This document shows positions 56,001-63,894 of a stretch of DNA of 64,000 nt, one piece after another (positions within the stretch are counted from its first letter, which is position 1; each line of letters opens with the position of its first letter). Under the pieces are notes generated by a model. That model saw only the letters and a program-made list of their open reading frames with translations, was not told the origin of the DNA and searched no databases. The position numbers were made by a program, and so were the translations under genes. The stretch is from Micromonospora sp. MW-13 (GTDB taxonomy: Bacteria > Actinomycetota > Actinomycetes > Mycobacteriales > Micromonosporaceae). The stretch spans positions 1-64,000 of the forward strand of contig NZ_QKKX01000009.1 of the NCBI RefSeq assembly GCF_003434305.1, written 5' to 3'.

Positions 56001-57059
56001 AGCCAGCGGCCCGATGAGCAGCCCTCGCCGGTGGACAGGGCGCGGGAGCGGCAGCTCGGTCGCGACGACCCGTCGGACGACGATCTGTACGTCAACCGGA
56101 TGCATTTGCTTGAAGGCCCGGGTTCGGGCGACCCGGGGTCTCTGGAACCGGCAGGCGGGCCTGTAGGCAGTCCGGCCGAGCCGCCGTCAGCGGATGCCTC
56201 ATCGAGCCCTCGTTACCGGTTGTCGCCGCACGAGACGAAGGTCTTGGCGGCTGTTCGTGGCAGGGCGGTCGAGGCGGCGGACGAGGTCGAGTCGGCACTC
56301 AGGTTGGTGGGACAGCGGGTGACCGCCTCACTCCTTCTCCGGCAACCGGTCGAACTGCGTGATCTGGAGTTCAGGGTCAAGAGCCTCGAATCATTGAGCC
56401 GGAAGTACGTCGATGAGGCGTCGGTGGTCGCCGTGTCGGTCGAGGACTTCGCCGGCGAGGTGAACGACGTACTCCGGTTCTCCCTTGCCATGCCAGGGCC
56501 CGACGCTTACCGACTGGCTCTCGAGGGCGTTTTGGCCGGCTTGGAGAACCTTGGATTTGATGTCGACGACGGCGGATGCAAGAATTTCTGGAGAATTGGT
56601 AATAGGTTCTACGGTTTCAACTGCACCCTGCGTGCCCCGTCCGGTCAGATTTTCGAGCTTCAACTGCACAGTGACGCTTCTCGGGACGCGTGGCAGCGGA
56701 CCCACGAAGCGTACGAGATACTTCGCCTGCTGAAGGAGTCTCCATCTCGGCGGGTCGACGCGTTCCTGGAGATGCTTGCAGTCAACCGCCGGTGCGGGAT
56801 GCCCCAGGCTGTGCCGCAGGGCCTTTCGCTACGCTTTCCAGCCAAGGATGCGAGTTTCGCGAGGTGGATCTCGCTCAACCGAGGGGCCTGGCACAGATAT
56901 CTCGGTCACCTGGAGGCTCGGGGTGAGTCCTTTTCCGAGGTGGTCGAAAGGTGTGGCCTGACGCGAGAGGATTTCCCGGTCTCCCGACAGCTAGAGAGAA
57001 TCCTGGAGAAGGAAATTGTTGACCTACTACGCAGTATTTCGGGCGGACGAGAAGGGTGA
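53064..57059 (+). CDS. Polymorphic toxin with papain-like and RelA/SpoT-like domains
   Basis: A 1331-residue modular toxin. The N-terminal ~170 residues are a WXG-like helical domain (LDYSPWDLPGWV, VVGVEWPEGDE) ending in a hydrophobic segment (~130-165). A long Ala/Gly then Pro/Ser/Thr-rich region follows, then a basic coiled stretch (~615-680). Residues ~760-965 are a Tox-PL papain-like domain: NCLDC (Cys811), GSHAWVAL (His916) and LDPQSG (Asp931) give a Cys-His-Asp triad. Residues ~1112-1230 have RKYVDEAS, VNDVLRFSLAM, RFYGFNCTLRAP and FELQLHSDAS, resembling RelA/SpoT-type nucleotidyl transferases. The 3' end is visibly lower in GC. GTG start, 17 bases after the WXG100-like gene. Confidence 0.8.
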   Translation: MSLLPSPIPHPLDYSPWDLPGWVHEALDWVVGVEWPEGDERAVWALADEWYAVAEALAGPRADAHAAAREVRGGYGGVGAVAEAFDSAWRRVAEGDEAPLPVLLAVSGDLGRLVEECGCDIEGAKLEVWIELGILVVELLSLAVAAVLTAGAASPAAGVAITASRFVVQQIFKKLMAQLARKTLRQGLKEAGERAAKQVAEGGVRGLARKAALGGLAEAAEESGVTLATQAYQNATGRRHGLDLTDAGMSALGGLAGGAVAPLAGLGRHATGRAARVGEHFGREMTGEVIAEQAASLATGQGPVSLEDAARAAASGATGSATGQTDAALRHRLDVGMAALAGASHAPGAPGFSEELNSAGDAQRVTGAVTSVRGHDGGSAGHQPTDEPGSLALDGVAASGPPPAMPTSASPTQASTVVPLDDHPAGTAPAPSGAAVDPAARPTSLLTQPGADTHEGPVPASSTHPILSSTAVSGALPTGAGGVEAGPAPGGGAVTSTVNGPSLGTPPSTTSNPNPTLPSTTGLGANTTPLPLAAPTPHNGAGEPASTTRQSGWDSGGGPPPSRLASVEALHPNQRPVSYPARPQVVPGSANTPPAPPGPREWYAARWAADREAFDRRRYRDHFQRQRTWYEDKRRRDRAAELRDEAEHHHEQARWLIREAHDLSNAGRSAVADQFLRAGREREHQHHWQLGLAEAVLTGTVAPTVVEVRDRDNFERINTDDPALVVGAVETSGPSALTGDDHPPPIDRSRRYGQWGGLRPPLALHQSDLERAMPRDADGRVLRTPDPRRGGWFRLANDGGPYADPTRGINCLDCTLSLYETWMHGRPLVSAPRTFDAYAAGDVNRPLGGEIDGPGRVEDATGGRFQQLAEPADDASPDDAWSTVNRGFGTLEGQLRAGGHGSYAFLITTYEGGGSHAWVALNQNGSVLYLDPQSGAVSDLPLYTHSGLPAPFNVTGIDALVLGPDGRAMPLAGAGPGRFSQRPDEQPSPVDRARERQLGRDDPSDDDLYVNRMHLLEGPGSGDPGSLEPAGGPVGSPAEPPSADASSSPRYRLSPHETKVLAAVRGRAVEAADEVESALRLVGQRVTASLLLRQPVELRDLEFRVKSLESLSRKYVDEASVVAVSVEDFAGEVNDVLRFSLAMPGPDAYRLALEGVLAGLENLGFDVDDGGCKNFWRIGNRFYGFNCTLRAPSGQIFELQLHSDASRDAWQRTHEAYEILRLLKESPSRRVDAFLEMLAVNRRCGMPQAVPQGLSLRFPAKDASFARWISLNRGAWHRYLGHLEARGESFSEVVERCGLTREDFPVSRQLERILEKEIVDLLRSISGGREG

Positions 57060-57315
57060 AGCGGCTGGTTTATTGCTGATGGATATCGACTCTGGTGACG
57101 CTCTGGTCTGGAATAACCGGCTTCAGGAATGGACGTATGATCCCGCCCTGGCTGCGAGGTTCCTCGACGATCACCGGAACTTCGGTCGGTACCAGGAGGT
57201 GGAAGCGGCGGAGGCTCGGCGGATCGCAGAAAGAATTACCGGAGGCTCGTTGCCCGGGGAGGCTGACGTGGTGAACCTCTTTCGCCAGGGGAACCTGCGT
57301 GAGCGACCGGGCTGA
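57016..57315 (+). CDS. Putative immunity protein of the large toxin
   Basis: A 99-residue acidic protein that I do not recognise. It overlaps the toxin's 3' end by 44 bases in another frame and starts at a TTG (two in tandem) with AGAAGGAAA just upstream. It contains YYAVFRADEKGEAAGLLLMD and EWTYDPALAARFLDDH. Low GC shared with the toxin tip, the overlap, and the place right after the toxin all fit an immunity gene. Sequence alone does not prove it. Confidence 0.65.
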   Translation: MLTYYAVFRADEKGEAAGLLLMDIDSGDALVWNNRLQEWTYDPALAARFLDDHRNFGRYQEVEAAEARRIAERITGGSLPGEADVVNLFRQGNLRERPG

Positions 57316-57561
57316 GCCAGAAGCCCTTCGCTCCGCCACTCGGGCCCTCCTGGGATCGAAACGCACTTCTCGTGCCGCTGTAGTTCCTGGAGCTTGGTAG
57401 GAGGCGTCCCCGCGATGGGTCGTTTCTACCAAGATCTACGTGCGGAAGGCCGGTGGGACATCCGGGCGGGCGGGAGGAGCGGGAACCCGGTGGACGTGGG
57501 TGGCGGGGGTGTGGCTATTATTAGTCCGCACGCCGCCCGGCTCAGCCGGCGCGGGGAGCAT

Positions 57562-57635
57562 GGTGGCTGTAGCTCAGTTGGCAGAGCACCGGGTTGTGGT
57601 CCCGGTTGTCGTGGGTTCAATTCCCATCAGTCACC
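57562..57635 (+). tRNA. tRNA-His (GTG)
   Basis: A cloverleaf with acceptor GTGGCTG/CAGTCAC, D-arm AGCTCAGTTGGCAGAGC, anticodon stem CCGGG/CCCGG with loop TTGTGGT (anticodon GTG), and T-arm GTGGGTTCAATTCCCAT. The extra G at 57562 is the G-1 expected for tRNA-His. CCA is not encoded. TATTAT at 57516-57521 is a likely -10. Confidence 0.95.
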
Positions 57636-57640
57636 CGTTG

Positions 57641-57676
57641 CACGAAGGCCCCCTCCGCCCGGAGGGGGCCTTCGTG
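57641..57676 (+). terminator. Terminator hairpin after tRNA-His
   Basis: A 16-base perfect stem (57641-57656 with 57661-57676) and a GCCC loop. It lies six bases after the tRNA and also beyond the stop of the convergent L,D-transpeptidase gene, so it may serve both. Confidence 0.85.
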
Positions 57677-57693
57677 GTGTCCGGGGCTGTCGG

Positions 57694-58992
57694 TCAGGTG
57701 GTCGGCTCGGCGCTGGGGGTCTCGGTGGTGTCGTCGGGGGTTGCCTCGGCGCTCGGGGAGGCGGCGGCGTCTGGGTCGTACGGCAGGGCACTGCCCTTGA
57801 CGTACTCGGCCCAACTCATGTTCCAGTCGGTCCAGCCGTTGCCGTTGGCGAGCTTGCGCTCGGTGCCCTTGACGGTGATCGGGTCGCCGACCCGGGTGTT
57901 GGCGAACAGCCAGGCGCCGTCCTTCATCGAGACGTTCACGCAGCCGTGTGAGACGTTGACGCTGCCCTGCTGCCCTTCCGACCAGGGGGCGGCGTGGATG
58001 AACTCACCGCCCCAGGTGAGCCGCTGGGCATAGTCGATCTTCGTGCGGTAGCCCTCCTCGGGGCCCAACTCCTCGAAGGTGTCGAAGACCGTCTTGCGTA
58101 GCTTCTCGATGACGACCATGGTGCCGCTGGAGGACGGGGTGCTCTTCTTGCCCAGACTGACCAGTACAGTCTTGATCACCTTTCCGTCCTTGGTGACCGT
58201 CATTCGCTTGGTCTTGTTGTCGACCGTCATGATCACTGCCGGGCCGGTCTTGAGGTCGACCGCCAAGTCGGCCCGGCCGTACCAGCCGTCGCCGAGGGGG
58301 AGGCCGCCGGCCTGGATCCGGTACGAGATGGCAGTGCCGGCCTTCCAGAACTCCTTTGGCCGGTACCGGATCTCGGTGGGGCTGACCCAGTGCCAGATCC
58401 CCTCCTGGGCGGGCGTGGAGGTCACCGTCATCCGGCGTTGGACGTCGTCGCGGTAGCTCTGCGGGACGGCCCGGCTGAACTTCACGATGAGCGGCATGCC
58501 TACGCCGACGACCTGGCCGTCGCCGAGGAAGCTGCTGATCCGGACCTGCTTGCTCGGTTTCGCCATCGTGGTGAAGGTGCTGGTCGCCTGCGCCGGCTTG
58601 CCGTCGTCCCCGGTGGCGGTGACGGTCGCGGTGTAGGTCTCGCCGTACTTCAGGGCGCCCTTCGGCAGCCAGTTCCCGCCGTCGGCGGCGAGGTTGCCCT
58701 CGACGGCCCCGCCGGCGGAGTCCTTCAGCTCGACGGTGGTGTCCTTCGCGTCCTTGGCGGTGAAGGCGATGCCGGTGGACGCCGGCACGTTCTTGGCGTC
58801 GGCCGCGGGCTCGGTGATGGTGGCGGACGCCTTCGGTGCGCTCTCCCCACCGCCCTGCCAGGCCGGCGACTTGCCCTCGCCGCTGTCGTTCGTGCAGGCG
58901 GAGGTGAGTGCCAGTACGGCGGCGAGCAGCCCCGCCGCGAACATCCGGCGGCGGCCGTCCCGCCGGGTCAGCTGGTCCTGGGTCGCGCGCAT
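57694..58992 (-). CDS. L,D-transpeptidase lipoprotein
   Basis: A 432-residue envelope enzyme. The signal peptide (RRRMFAAGLLAAVLAL) ends in a lipobox (TSAC), so it is a lipoprotein. Two Ig-like domains (Big_10 type; YRTRIDY is after these) precede the YkuD domain, with HAAPWS and VSHGCVNVSMKD, which contains the catalytic Cys in SHGCVN. It makes 3-3 cross-links in peptidoglycan or attaches proteins. The acidic C-terminal tail is repetitive (EATPDDTTETPSAEPTT). ATG at 58992 has GAGGGAATC upstream. Paralogous to the next gene. Confidence 0.9.
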   Translation of the reverse strand: MRATQDQLTRRDGRRRMFAAGLLAAVLALTSACTNDSGEGKSPAWQGGGESAPKASATITEPAADAKNVPASTGIAFTAKDAKDTTVELKDSAGGAVEGNLAADGGNWLPKGALKYGETYTATVTATGDDGKPAQATSTFTTMAKPSKQVRISSFLGDGQVVGVGMPLIVKFSRAVPQSYRDDVQRRMTVTSTPAQEGIWHWVSPTEIRYRPKEFWKAGTAISYRIQAGGLPLGDGWYGRADLAVDLKTGPAVIMTVDNKTKRMTVTKDGKVIKTVLVSLGKKSTPSSSGTMVVIEKLRKTVFDTFEELGPEEGYRTKIDYAQRLTWGGEFIHAAPWSEGQQGSVNVSHGCVNVSMKDGAWLFANTRVGDPITVKGTERKLANGNGWTDWNMSWAEYVKGSALPYDPDAAASPSAEATPDDTTETPSAEPTT

Positions 58993-59201
58993 GATTCCCT
59001 CACTGTCGTGGTGCCCCGGTTGCCCATCGTCTCTCACTGACGCACGGGAACACGTACCCGTTGCGGGGGGTGAAGAGAAACACGCGGACCATCATGTCCG
59101 AATGCTGATAAAACACCGGCCTTTGCGAGCACTGTTCCTAAACGGCGGGAGGGCGGGGTACCCGAGGCCGGGTGCCCCGCCCTCCCGCGGCGGTCGTCGT
59201 G

Positions 59202-60473
59202 TCAGGCCAGGGCCGGGCCGGCGCCGCCCTCCGGCACGGGCAGCGCGCTGCCCTTGACGAACTCGGCCCAGCTCATGCTCCAGGCCGTCCAGCCGTTGCC
59301 GGGGGTGAGCTTGCGCTCCGTGCCCTTGATGGTGATCGGGTCACCGACCTTGGTCTGCGAGAAGAGCCACTTCGCCTGCGCCATCGAGACGTTCACGCAG
59401 CCGTGCGACACGTTCTGCCGCCCCTGCACGTGCTCGGACCACGGCGCGGCGTGGATGTACTCGCCGCCCCAGGTCAGCCGCTGGGCGAAGTCGATCTCCG
59501 TGACGTAGCGGTTGGCCGGGTTGGGATCGTCCCGGGTGTCGAAGACCGTCGACTCCTTCTTCTCCATGACGACCATGGTGCCGCTGGAGGACGGGGTGCT
59601 CTTCTTGCCCAGGCTGACCGGGATCGTGCGGACGACCTGGCCGTCCTCGTAGACGGTCATCTTCTTGGTGGCGTTGTCGACCTTCATGACGAACGACCGG
59701 CCGATCTTGGCGGTGGCGCTCCGGTCGACGTTGCCGTACTTGCCGTTGCTCAGCGGGATGCCGGCCAGCGCGATCCGTACCGTGATCGTGGTGCCGGGCT
59801 TCCAGTACTCCGGAGCCCGGTAGTACGCCTGCGTGCCGTTGGAGACCCAGTGCCACGCACCCGGCTGCGGCGGGTCGGTGCGCACGAACATCCGCTTCTG
59901 CACCGCCTTCCGGTCCTTGGCCGGGATGCCCGGGTGGAACTCGGCGACCACCGGCATTCCGACGCCGTACGTCTTGTCGCTGAACAGGTAGAGCCCGGAG
60001 GTGATCGTCGACTTCGGCTTGGCCATCGTGGTGAAGGTGCTGGTGCCCTGTCGGGTCTGGCCCCCCTCGCCGGCGGCCGTGACCACGGCCGTGTAGCGGG
60101 TGCCGTACTTCAGGGCGCTGTTCGGCACCCACGACGAGCCGTCGACGCGCCAGCGGCCCGCGACCTTGTCGCCGTTGGCGGCGGTCAGGGCGACATCGGT
60201 GACCTTGCCGCCCTCGGGGATATCCGCGGAGATCTCGGCGCTGACCGGCCTGTTCTTGGCCCCGTCCGCCGGGCTGACCGTGAGCGGCGGGCCGGAGCTG
60301 GTGCCCGGCTCCGCCGGGGCGGTCCCCGATTCCGCAGCGACGCTGCTGCCGACGGAGGGGGCACCGTCGACGAACTCCGCCTTCTTCTGGTCGTCCCCGC
60401 ACCCGGTCAGTGCCAGCGACGCCATCAGGCTCAGGGCGCCCACCTTCGCCCCGGCCCGCGCGAACCTGCCCAT
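59202..60473 (-). CDS. L,D-transpeptidase lipoprotein (paralogue)
   Basis: A 423-residue paralogue of the gene to its left. Signal peptide with lipobox (LALTGC), Ig-like domains (FTTMAKPKSTITSGLYLF), then YkuD with EYIHAAPWSEHVQG and NVSHGCVNVSM (catalytic Cys). The two genes are in the same direction but 200 bases apart, so transcription may be separate. ATG at 60473 with GGGGTGGGA upstream. The C-terminal tail is short, unlike its neighbour. Confidence 0.9.
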   Translation of the reverse strand: MGRFARAGAKVGALSLMASLALTGCGDDQKKAEFVDGAPSVGSSVAAESGTAPAEPGTSSGPPLTVSPADGAKNRPVSAEISADIPEGGKVTDVALTAANGDKVAGRWRVDGSSWVPNSALKYGTRYTAVVTAAGEGGQTRQGTSTFTTMAKPKSTITSGLYLFSDKTYGVGMPVVAEFHPGIPAKDRKAVQKRMFVRTDPPQPGAWHWVSNGTQAYYRAPEYWKPGTTITVRIALAGIPLSNGKYGNVDRSATAKIGRSFVMKVDNATKKMTVYEDGQVVRTIPVSLGKKSTPSSSGTMVVMEKKESTVFDTRDDPNPANRYVTEIDFAQRLTWGGEYIHAAPWSEHVQGRQNVSHGCVNVSMAQAKWLFSQTKVGDPITIKGTERKLTPGNGWTAWSMSWAEFVKGSALPVPEGGAGPALA

Positions 60474-60610
60474 TCCCACCCCTGTCTCGCGTACCTGGCG
60501 GACATCGTGCCGCATGGGGGCCAGGGTGTGCCGCCTGTACGTCATTGGAGCGCGAGATTTAGCGGGTTATGTCCGGTAAGCGTGCCCGAAGGGGGGAGCC
60601 GGGTATCGGA

Positions 60611-60641
60611 TTGGAACGCGCTTCGGACGTCGTGCTAATGT
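60611..60641 (+). promoter_or_regulatory. Promoter of tRNA-Lys
   Basis: TTGGAA (60611-60616), 19 bases, TAATGT (60636-60641). The predicted start is about 10 bases before the tRNA. Confidence 0.5.
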
Positions 60642-60659
60642 TCTCCCCGTTGCCAACGA

Positions 60660-60735
60660 GCGCCGCTAGCTCAACTGGCAGAGCAGCGGACTCTTAATCC
60701 GCGGGTTCGGGGTTCGAGTCCCTGGCGGCGCACCA
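60660..60735 (+). tRNA. tRNA-Lys (CTT)
   Basis: Acceptor GCGCCGC/GCGGCGC, anticodon stem GCGGA/TCCGC with loop CTCTTAA (anticodon CTT), T-arm GGGGTTCGAGTCCC, and an encoded CCA at 60733-60735. Confidence 0.95.
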
Positions 60736-60744
60736 GCAGCAAGG

Positions 60745-60775
60745 CTCTGACCTGGGGTTCTACCCCGGGTCGGAG
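60745..60775 (+). terminator. Terminator after tRNA-Lys
   Basis: CTCTGACCTGGGGT (60745-60758) pairs with ACCCCGGGTCGGAG (60762-60775), two G-T pairs, loop of three, followed by a T-rich TCTTTCTCGTTT. Confidence 0.8.
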
Positions 60776-61004
60776 TCTTTCTCGTTTCCGTGCCGGTGGT
60801 CCGGTGCTCGGTGGGTGCTCGGGAGCCGTTGGACCGTTCCGGCTGCCCGTGGACTGGTGGCGTGTCGGTGGAGAGATGGATCAACTGCCTGACGCGCCGT
60901 CAGCGGGTGCGGCGGCTTGCCAGGTACCTCGTTGTGCGCCCAAAACCGCAACCGGGTACTTTTCGCTACGGTTAGTGATTCCCGGGCGCGGATAGGGGCA
61001 AGTC

Positions 61005-61445
61005 GTGCGTCAGATCGTACGTAGGTCGGTGCGGGCCGTTCTTCTGGATGAGGACGACCGTCTTGTGCTGATCAAGCGGATCAAGCCCGGCCAGGCACCG
61101 TACTGGACAACGCCGGGCGGCGGCCTGGAGTCGACGGATGTCTCCCTGGAGGCGGCGCTTCGCCGCGAGTTGCACGAGGAGCTCGGTGCCGAGGCGGACC
61201 GGTTCGCCCAGGTGTTCCTGTTCACCGCCTCCGCTGGTGAAGGCGTTTCTGTCCAGCACTTCTTCGCCTGTCGGCTACGTCAGCTGAACGAGGACGCCCG
61301 GACCGGGGAGGAGTTCGCTGATCCGTCGCGTGGCGGCTACCAGCTCGACCGGGTGGCGATCGAGAAGCTGGCTGCGGTGGATCTCAAGCCGGATGCGCTG
61401 AAGGAGTTCATCATCTCCAACGAGGAGGCTCTGCTTTCGGTGTAG
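61005..61445 (+). CDS. Nudix hydrolase
   Basis: A 146-residue Nudix protein. PYWTTPGGGLESTD and REL-HEELGAE form the Nudix box with Asp in place of the first Glu and one extra residue before the RE pair, so activity may be atypical. VRAVLLDEDDRLVLIKRIKPG at the start is the usual first strand. GTG start. Its last 35 bases overlap the end of the histidine phosphatase on the other strand. Confidence 0.82.
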   Translation: MRQIVRRSVRAVLLDEDDRLVLIKRIKPGQAPYWTTPGGGLESTDVSLEAALRRELHEELGAEADRFAQVFLFTASAGEGVSVQHFFACRLRQLNEDARTGEEFADPSRGGYQLDRVAIEKLAAVDLKPDALKEFIISNEEALLSV

Positions 61446-62025
61446 GGCAGGCTGGCCAGACCATCGCCGGTCTGAGTCTGAAGTCCCGGGCTGCCTGGAA
61501 ATTGTCTTGCGGGCTGCGGGCACCGTTCAGGTTTGCGGCTACGGCACCGATGAAGACGCGGTGCGACACGATGAGGGCCACGCCCCGCTGGGCGGCCTGG
61601 TGGGCGCGCGATACGGCTTCCAACACGCGTTGTCGTAGCGCGGTGAGGCTCTCCCCACCAGGGAGAGCCGAATCCGGATCACGAAGGCGCTCGCTGCGCC
61701 ATGCTTGGTACTCGCTCGGGTAGTCGTCGGGGCTCAGACCGAGCACGCAGTCGGGTGCGCGCCACTCCGCGTAGAGCGGATCTGGCGGCGCGATCGGCAC
61801 ATCAAGGATCTCGGCCAGAATGCCGGCAGTCATCGTCGCCCGCAGAAGAGTGCTGGTGAGGATCATGTTCGGCTTGGCGTTCCGGTCGAGCAGCCAGCGG
61901 GCTGTGCTGACGACCTCGGCGATCCCACGCGTCGTCAGCGGCGTGTCGGGACGGGCGTGGGCGCGGGGGCGGCAGAGGCCGTCGAGGCAGGTGCCGTGGC
62001 GCATCCAGAGAACCTGGCCGTTCAC
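61411..62025 (-). CDS. Histidine phosphatase family protein
   Basis: A 204-residue phosphoglycerate mutase-like phosphatase. The motif WMRHGTC holds the catalytic His, TPLTTRGIAEV and LTSTLLRATMTAGIL follow, and VSHRVFIGAV carries the second His. Relatives remove phosphate from small molecules or nucleotides. GTG start overlapping the SDR stop (GTGA). Last gene of the leftward operon. The substrate is unknown. Confidence 0.85.
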   Translation of the reverse strand: MNGQVLWMRHGTCLDGLCRPRAHARPDTPLTTRGIAEVVSTARWLLDRNAKPNMILTSTLLRATMTAGILAEILDVPIAPPDPLYAEWRAPDCVLGLSPDDYPSEYQAWRSERLRDPDSALPGGESLTALRQRVLEAVSRAHQAAQRGVALIVSHRVFIGAVAANLNGARSPQDNFQAARDFRLRPAMVWPACPTPKAEPPRWR

Positions 62026-62768
62026 GACAGGTGCCAGCCGCCGTCGACGTTGAGCGCCTGTCCGGTGATGAATCCTGCTGTGGGGGAGAGCAGGAAGGCG
62101 ACGACGGCGGCCACATCCGCAGGCTGGCCACGACGCTTGATGCACTGCCGGTCGAGTTGGCGTTGCACCATGGCGGCGTGGTCGTCGACGACGGTGTGCT
62201 CGGCGGGGACCTCGATCGAACCCGGGCGCACCGTGTTGACGGTGATGTTGTTCGGGCCGAGTTCACGGGCCAGGGCCCGGACGAGGCCTTCGAGCCCGTT
62301 CTTGGCCACGATGTAGCCGGCCAGGTCGATGCGGCCGAGTTGGGTCAGGATCGAGGAGACGGCCACGATGCGGCCGCGGCCGTTCGCGATCAGGGCGGGC
62401 GTGACGGCGCGGATGCACGCGGCGTGGGTGACCAGGTTGAGTTCGAGTTGACTGCGGAACGTGTCCAGGTGCATTTCGTGCCAGGGGATTCGGGGGTATG
62501 CGCCAGCGTTGGTGACCACGGCAACCAGCTGGTCGGCGTGGGCATCGACTGCGGATTGGAACAGCGCCTGTGTCCGGGACCGTGTCAGGTCGCCGATGAC
62601 CGTGCTCGTGCGTGCGCCGCGCTGGTGGGCCGCCTCGACTACCGCCCCGAGGTCGTCATCGTCGTGGCCGTGGGCCAGAACCAGGTCGAAGTCGGCAGCG
62701 AGACGGGCGGCGATCGCGGCCCCGATGCCGCCGCCGGCCCCGGTCACGATCGCGACATCACGATTCAT
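62022..62768 (-). CDS. Short-chain dehydrogenase/reductase
   Basis: A 248-residue classical SDR. TGAGGGIGAAI binds the dinucleotide, TNAGAY follows, and the catalytic Ser and Tyr-x3-Lys are in IVAVSSILTQ and GYIVAKNGLEGLV. The end, TGQALNVDGGWHLS, is typical. GGGAGG eight bases before the ATG. It overlaps the kinase-like gene by 11 bases. Substrate not determinable. Confidence 0.88.
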   Translation of the reverse strand: MNRDVAIVTGAGGGIGAAIAARLAADFDLVLAHGHDDDDLGAVVEAAHQRGARTSTVIGDLTRSRTQALFQSAVDAHADQLVAVVTNAGAYPRIPWHEMHLDTFRSQLELNLVTHAACIRAVTPALIANGRGRIVAVSSILTQLGRIDLAGYIVAKNGLEGLVRALARELGPNNITVNTVRPGSIEVPAEHTVVDDHAAMVQRQLDRQCIKRRGQPADVAAVVAFLLSPTAGFITGQALNVDGGWHLS

Positions 62769-63894
62769 GGACTGTCCTCCCAGGTGTCGTGGTGAGTCCC
62801 AGCAACTGGGCCAGGTCGGCTTCGGGCGCGTAGAGGTCTGCGAGCAAGCCGATCGACAACGCGGCGTCCGACGGCTCCATCTGGTGCAGCGGGTAGACGG
62901 CCAGCAGACGCATGGCGAGGTACGGCCGTAGCCACGTGAGCAGGTCGGTGCCGATGCTGGTGGCGAGTGGTCGGGCGAACTGGCCGAGGTAGCGGGCGAT
63001 GGTGTGTTGGCGCGCTGCCGAGGGCCGGTGCTGGTAGTCGATCGCGATCGTCCGGGCCGACAGCCTCGCCAGTCGGACCTGTGGTCTGACGGCGTCGGTG
63101 ATTGCCCGCCGGTGGTCGGCGAAGGCTCCGGGGTTGTAGCGCGGCACGAGCCATGCGGCGTGTAGCCGTTGGTACCAGAGGAAGCAGGCGATCTCCCCCG
63201 CGAGGGAGTTGAGGCCGGCGGTGTCGTAGTCGAACCAGACGGGTCGGTTCTGGTCGTCCAGGCCGATGTTGACGTCGGTGGGATCGCCCTGGGTCGTCGC
63301 TGCCCATGTCTGCTGGTCCGGGTGCAGGGCGGTGCGGAGATCGGTGACCAGTGCGTCGAAGTCGAGTCGTCGAGGCTGTCCGTTGATGACGAGGGTCGTC
63401 TCGTGTAGGTCGCTGCAGCGGATGGCGGACCTGTCGGGCATCGTCAGCAGGTTGGGGTTGTGGCCGTAGTACAGGTCGAGCCGGCCGCCGGGTTGGGCAC
63501 GGTCGCGATAGAGCTTGCCGATGGTCTGGGAGGCGGGCAGGTGACGCATCGTGGTGCCGATGACGTGCCGGTAGTGGTCGAGGATGGCGTCGAGCCCGTG
63601 GTCGAGGTTGGCAAGGTCTCCGACGTCGCCGGCCGTGATGGCGTCCAGGAGCAGGCCGGTGTCGGGCTGGTCGGGCCGGTGCCGGTCGTACACGGTCAGG
63701 GTCCAACGGCCGATGCGGTGGTGCGCGTGTAGGGCGGGGAGCGGATAGTGGTGCTGTATCCGCCGGTACCCGGCGATCTCGGCGGCAGCCTCGGCAGGAT
63801 TCGGGTTGGCCTTGACGAACAGTCGGCGTGCGCCGACATTGAGATGGAAGGTGTGGTTCGCGGTGAACCGCCGGTGGCGGGCGACGCGGATCAC
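62758..63894 (-). CDS. APH/choline-kinase-like phosphotransferase
   Basis: A 378-residue protein kinase-fold small-molecule kinase. The active-site loop is TQGDPTDVNIGLDDQN (Asp then Asn), followed by VWFDYDTAG, which gives the metal-binding Asp; LFVKANP supplies the N-lobe lysine. The first loop has Gln where many kinases have His. The GTG at 63894 overlaps the stop of the upstream partial gene (GTGA). It could phosphorylate a sugar, alcohol or aminoglycoside-like substrate. Confidence 0.72.
   Translation of the reverse strand: MIRVARHRRFTANHTFHLNVGARRLFVKANPNPAEAAAEIAGYRRIQHHYPLPALHAHHRIGRWTLTVYDRHRPDQPDTGLLLDAITAGDVGDLANLDHGLDAILDHYRHVIGTTMRHLPASQTIGKLYRDRAQPGGRLDLYYGHNPNLLTMPDRSAIRCSDLHETTLVINGQPRRLDFDALVTDLRTALHPDQQTWAATTQGDPTDVNIGLDDQNRPVWFDYDTAGLNSLAGEIACFLWYQRLHAAWLVPRYNPGAFADHRRAITDAVRPQVRLARLSARTIAIDYQHRPSAARQHTIARYLGQFARPLATSIGTDLLTWLRPYLAMRLLAVYPLHQMEPSDAALSIGLLADLYAPEADLAQLLGLTTTPGRTVHES

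Noticed and set aside
57440..57561. AT-rich stretch before tRNA-His as a mobile element end
   Set aside because: It is explained by a tRNA promoter (TATTAT); no repeat ends seen.
60660..60735. tRNA-Lys as an integration site for the right-hand genes
   Set aside because: No integrase, no 3'-tRNA duplicate was seen and the neighbouring genes look chromosomal.
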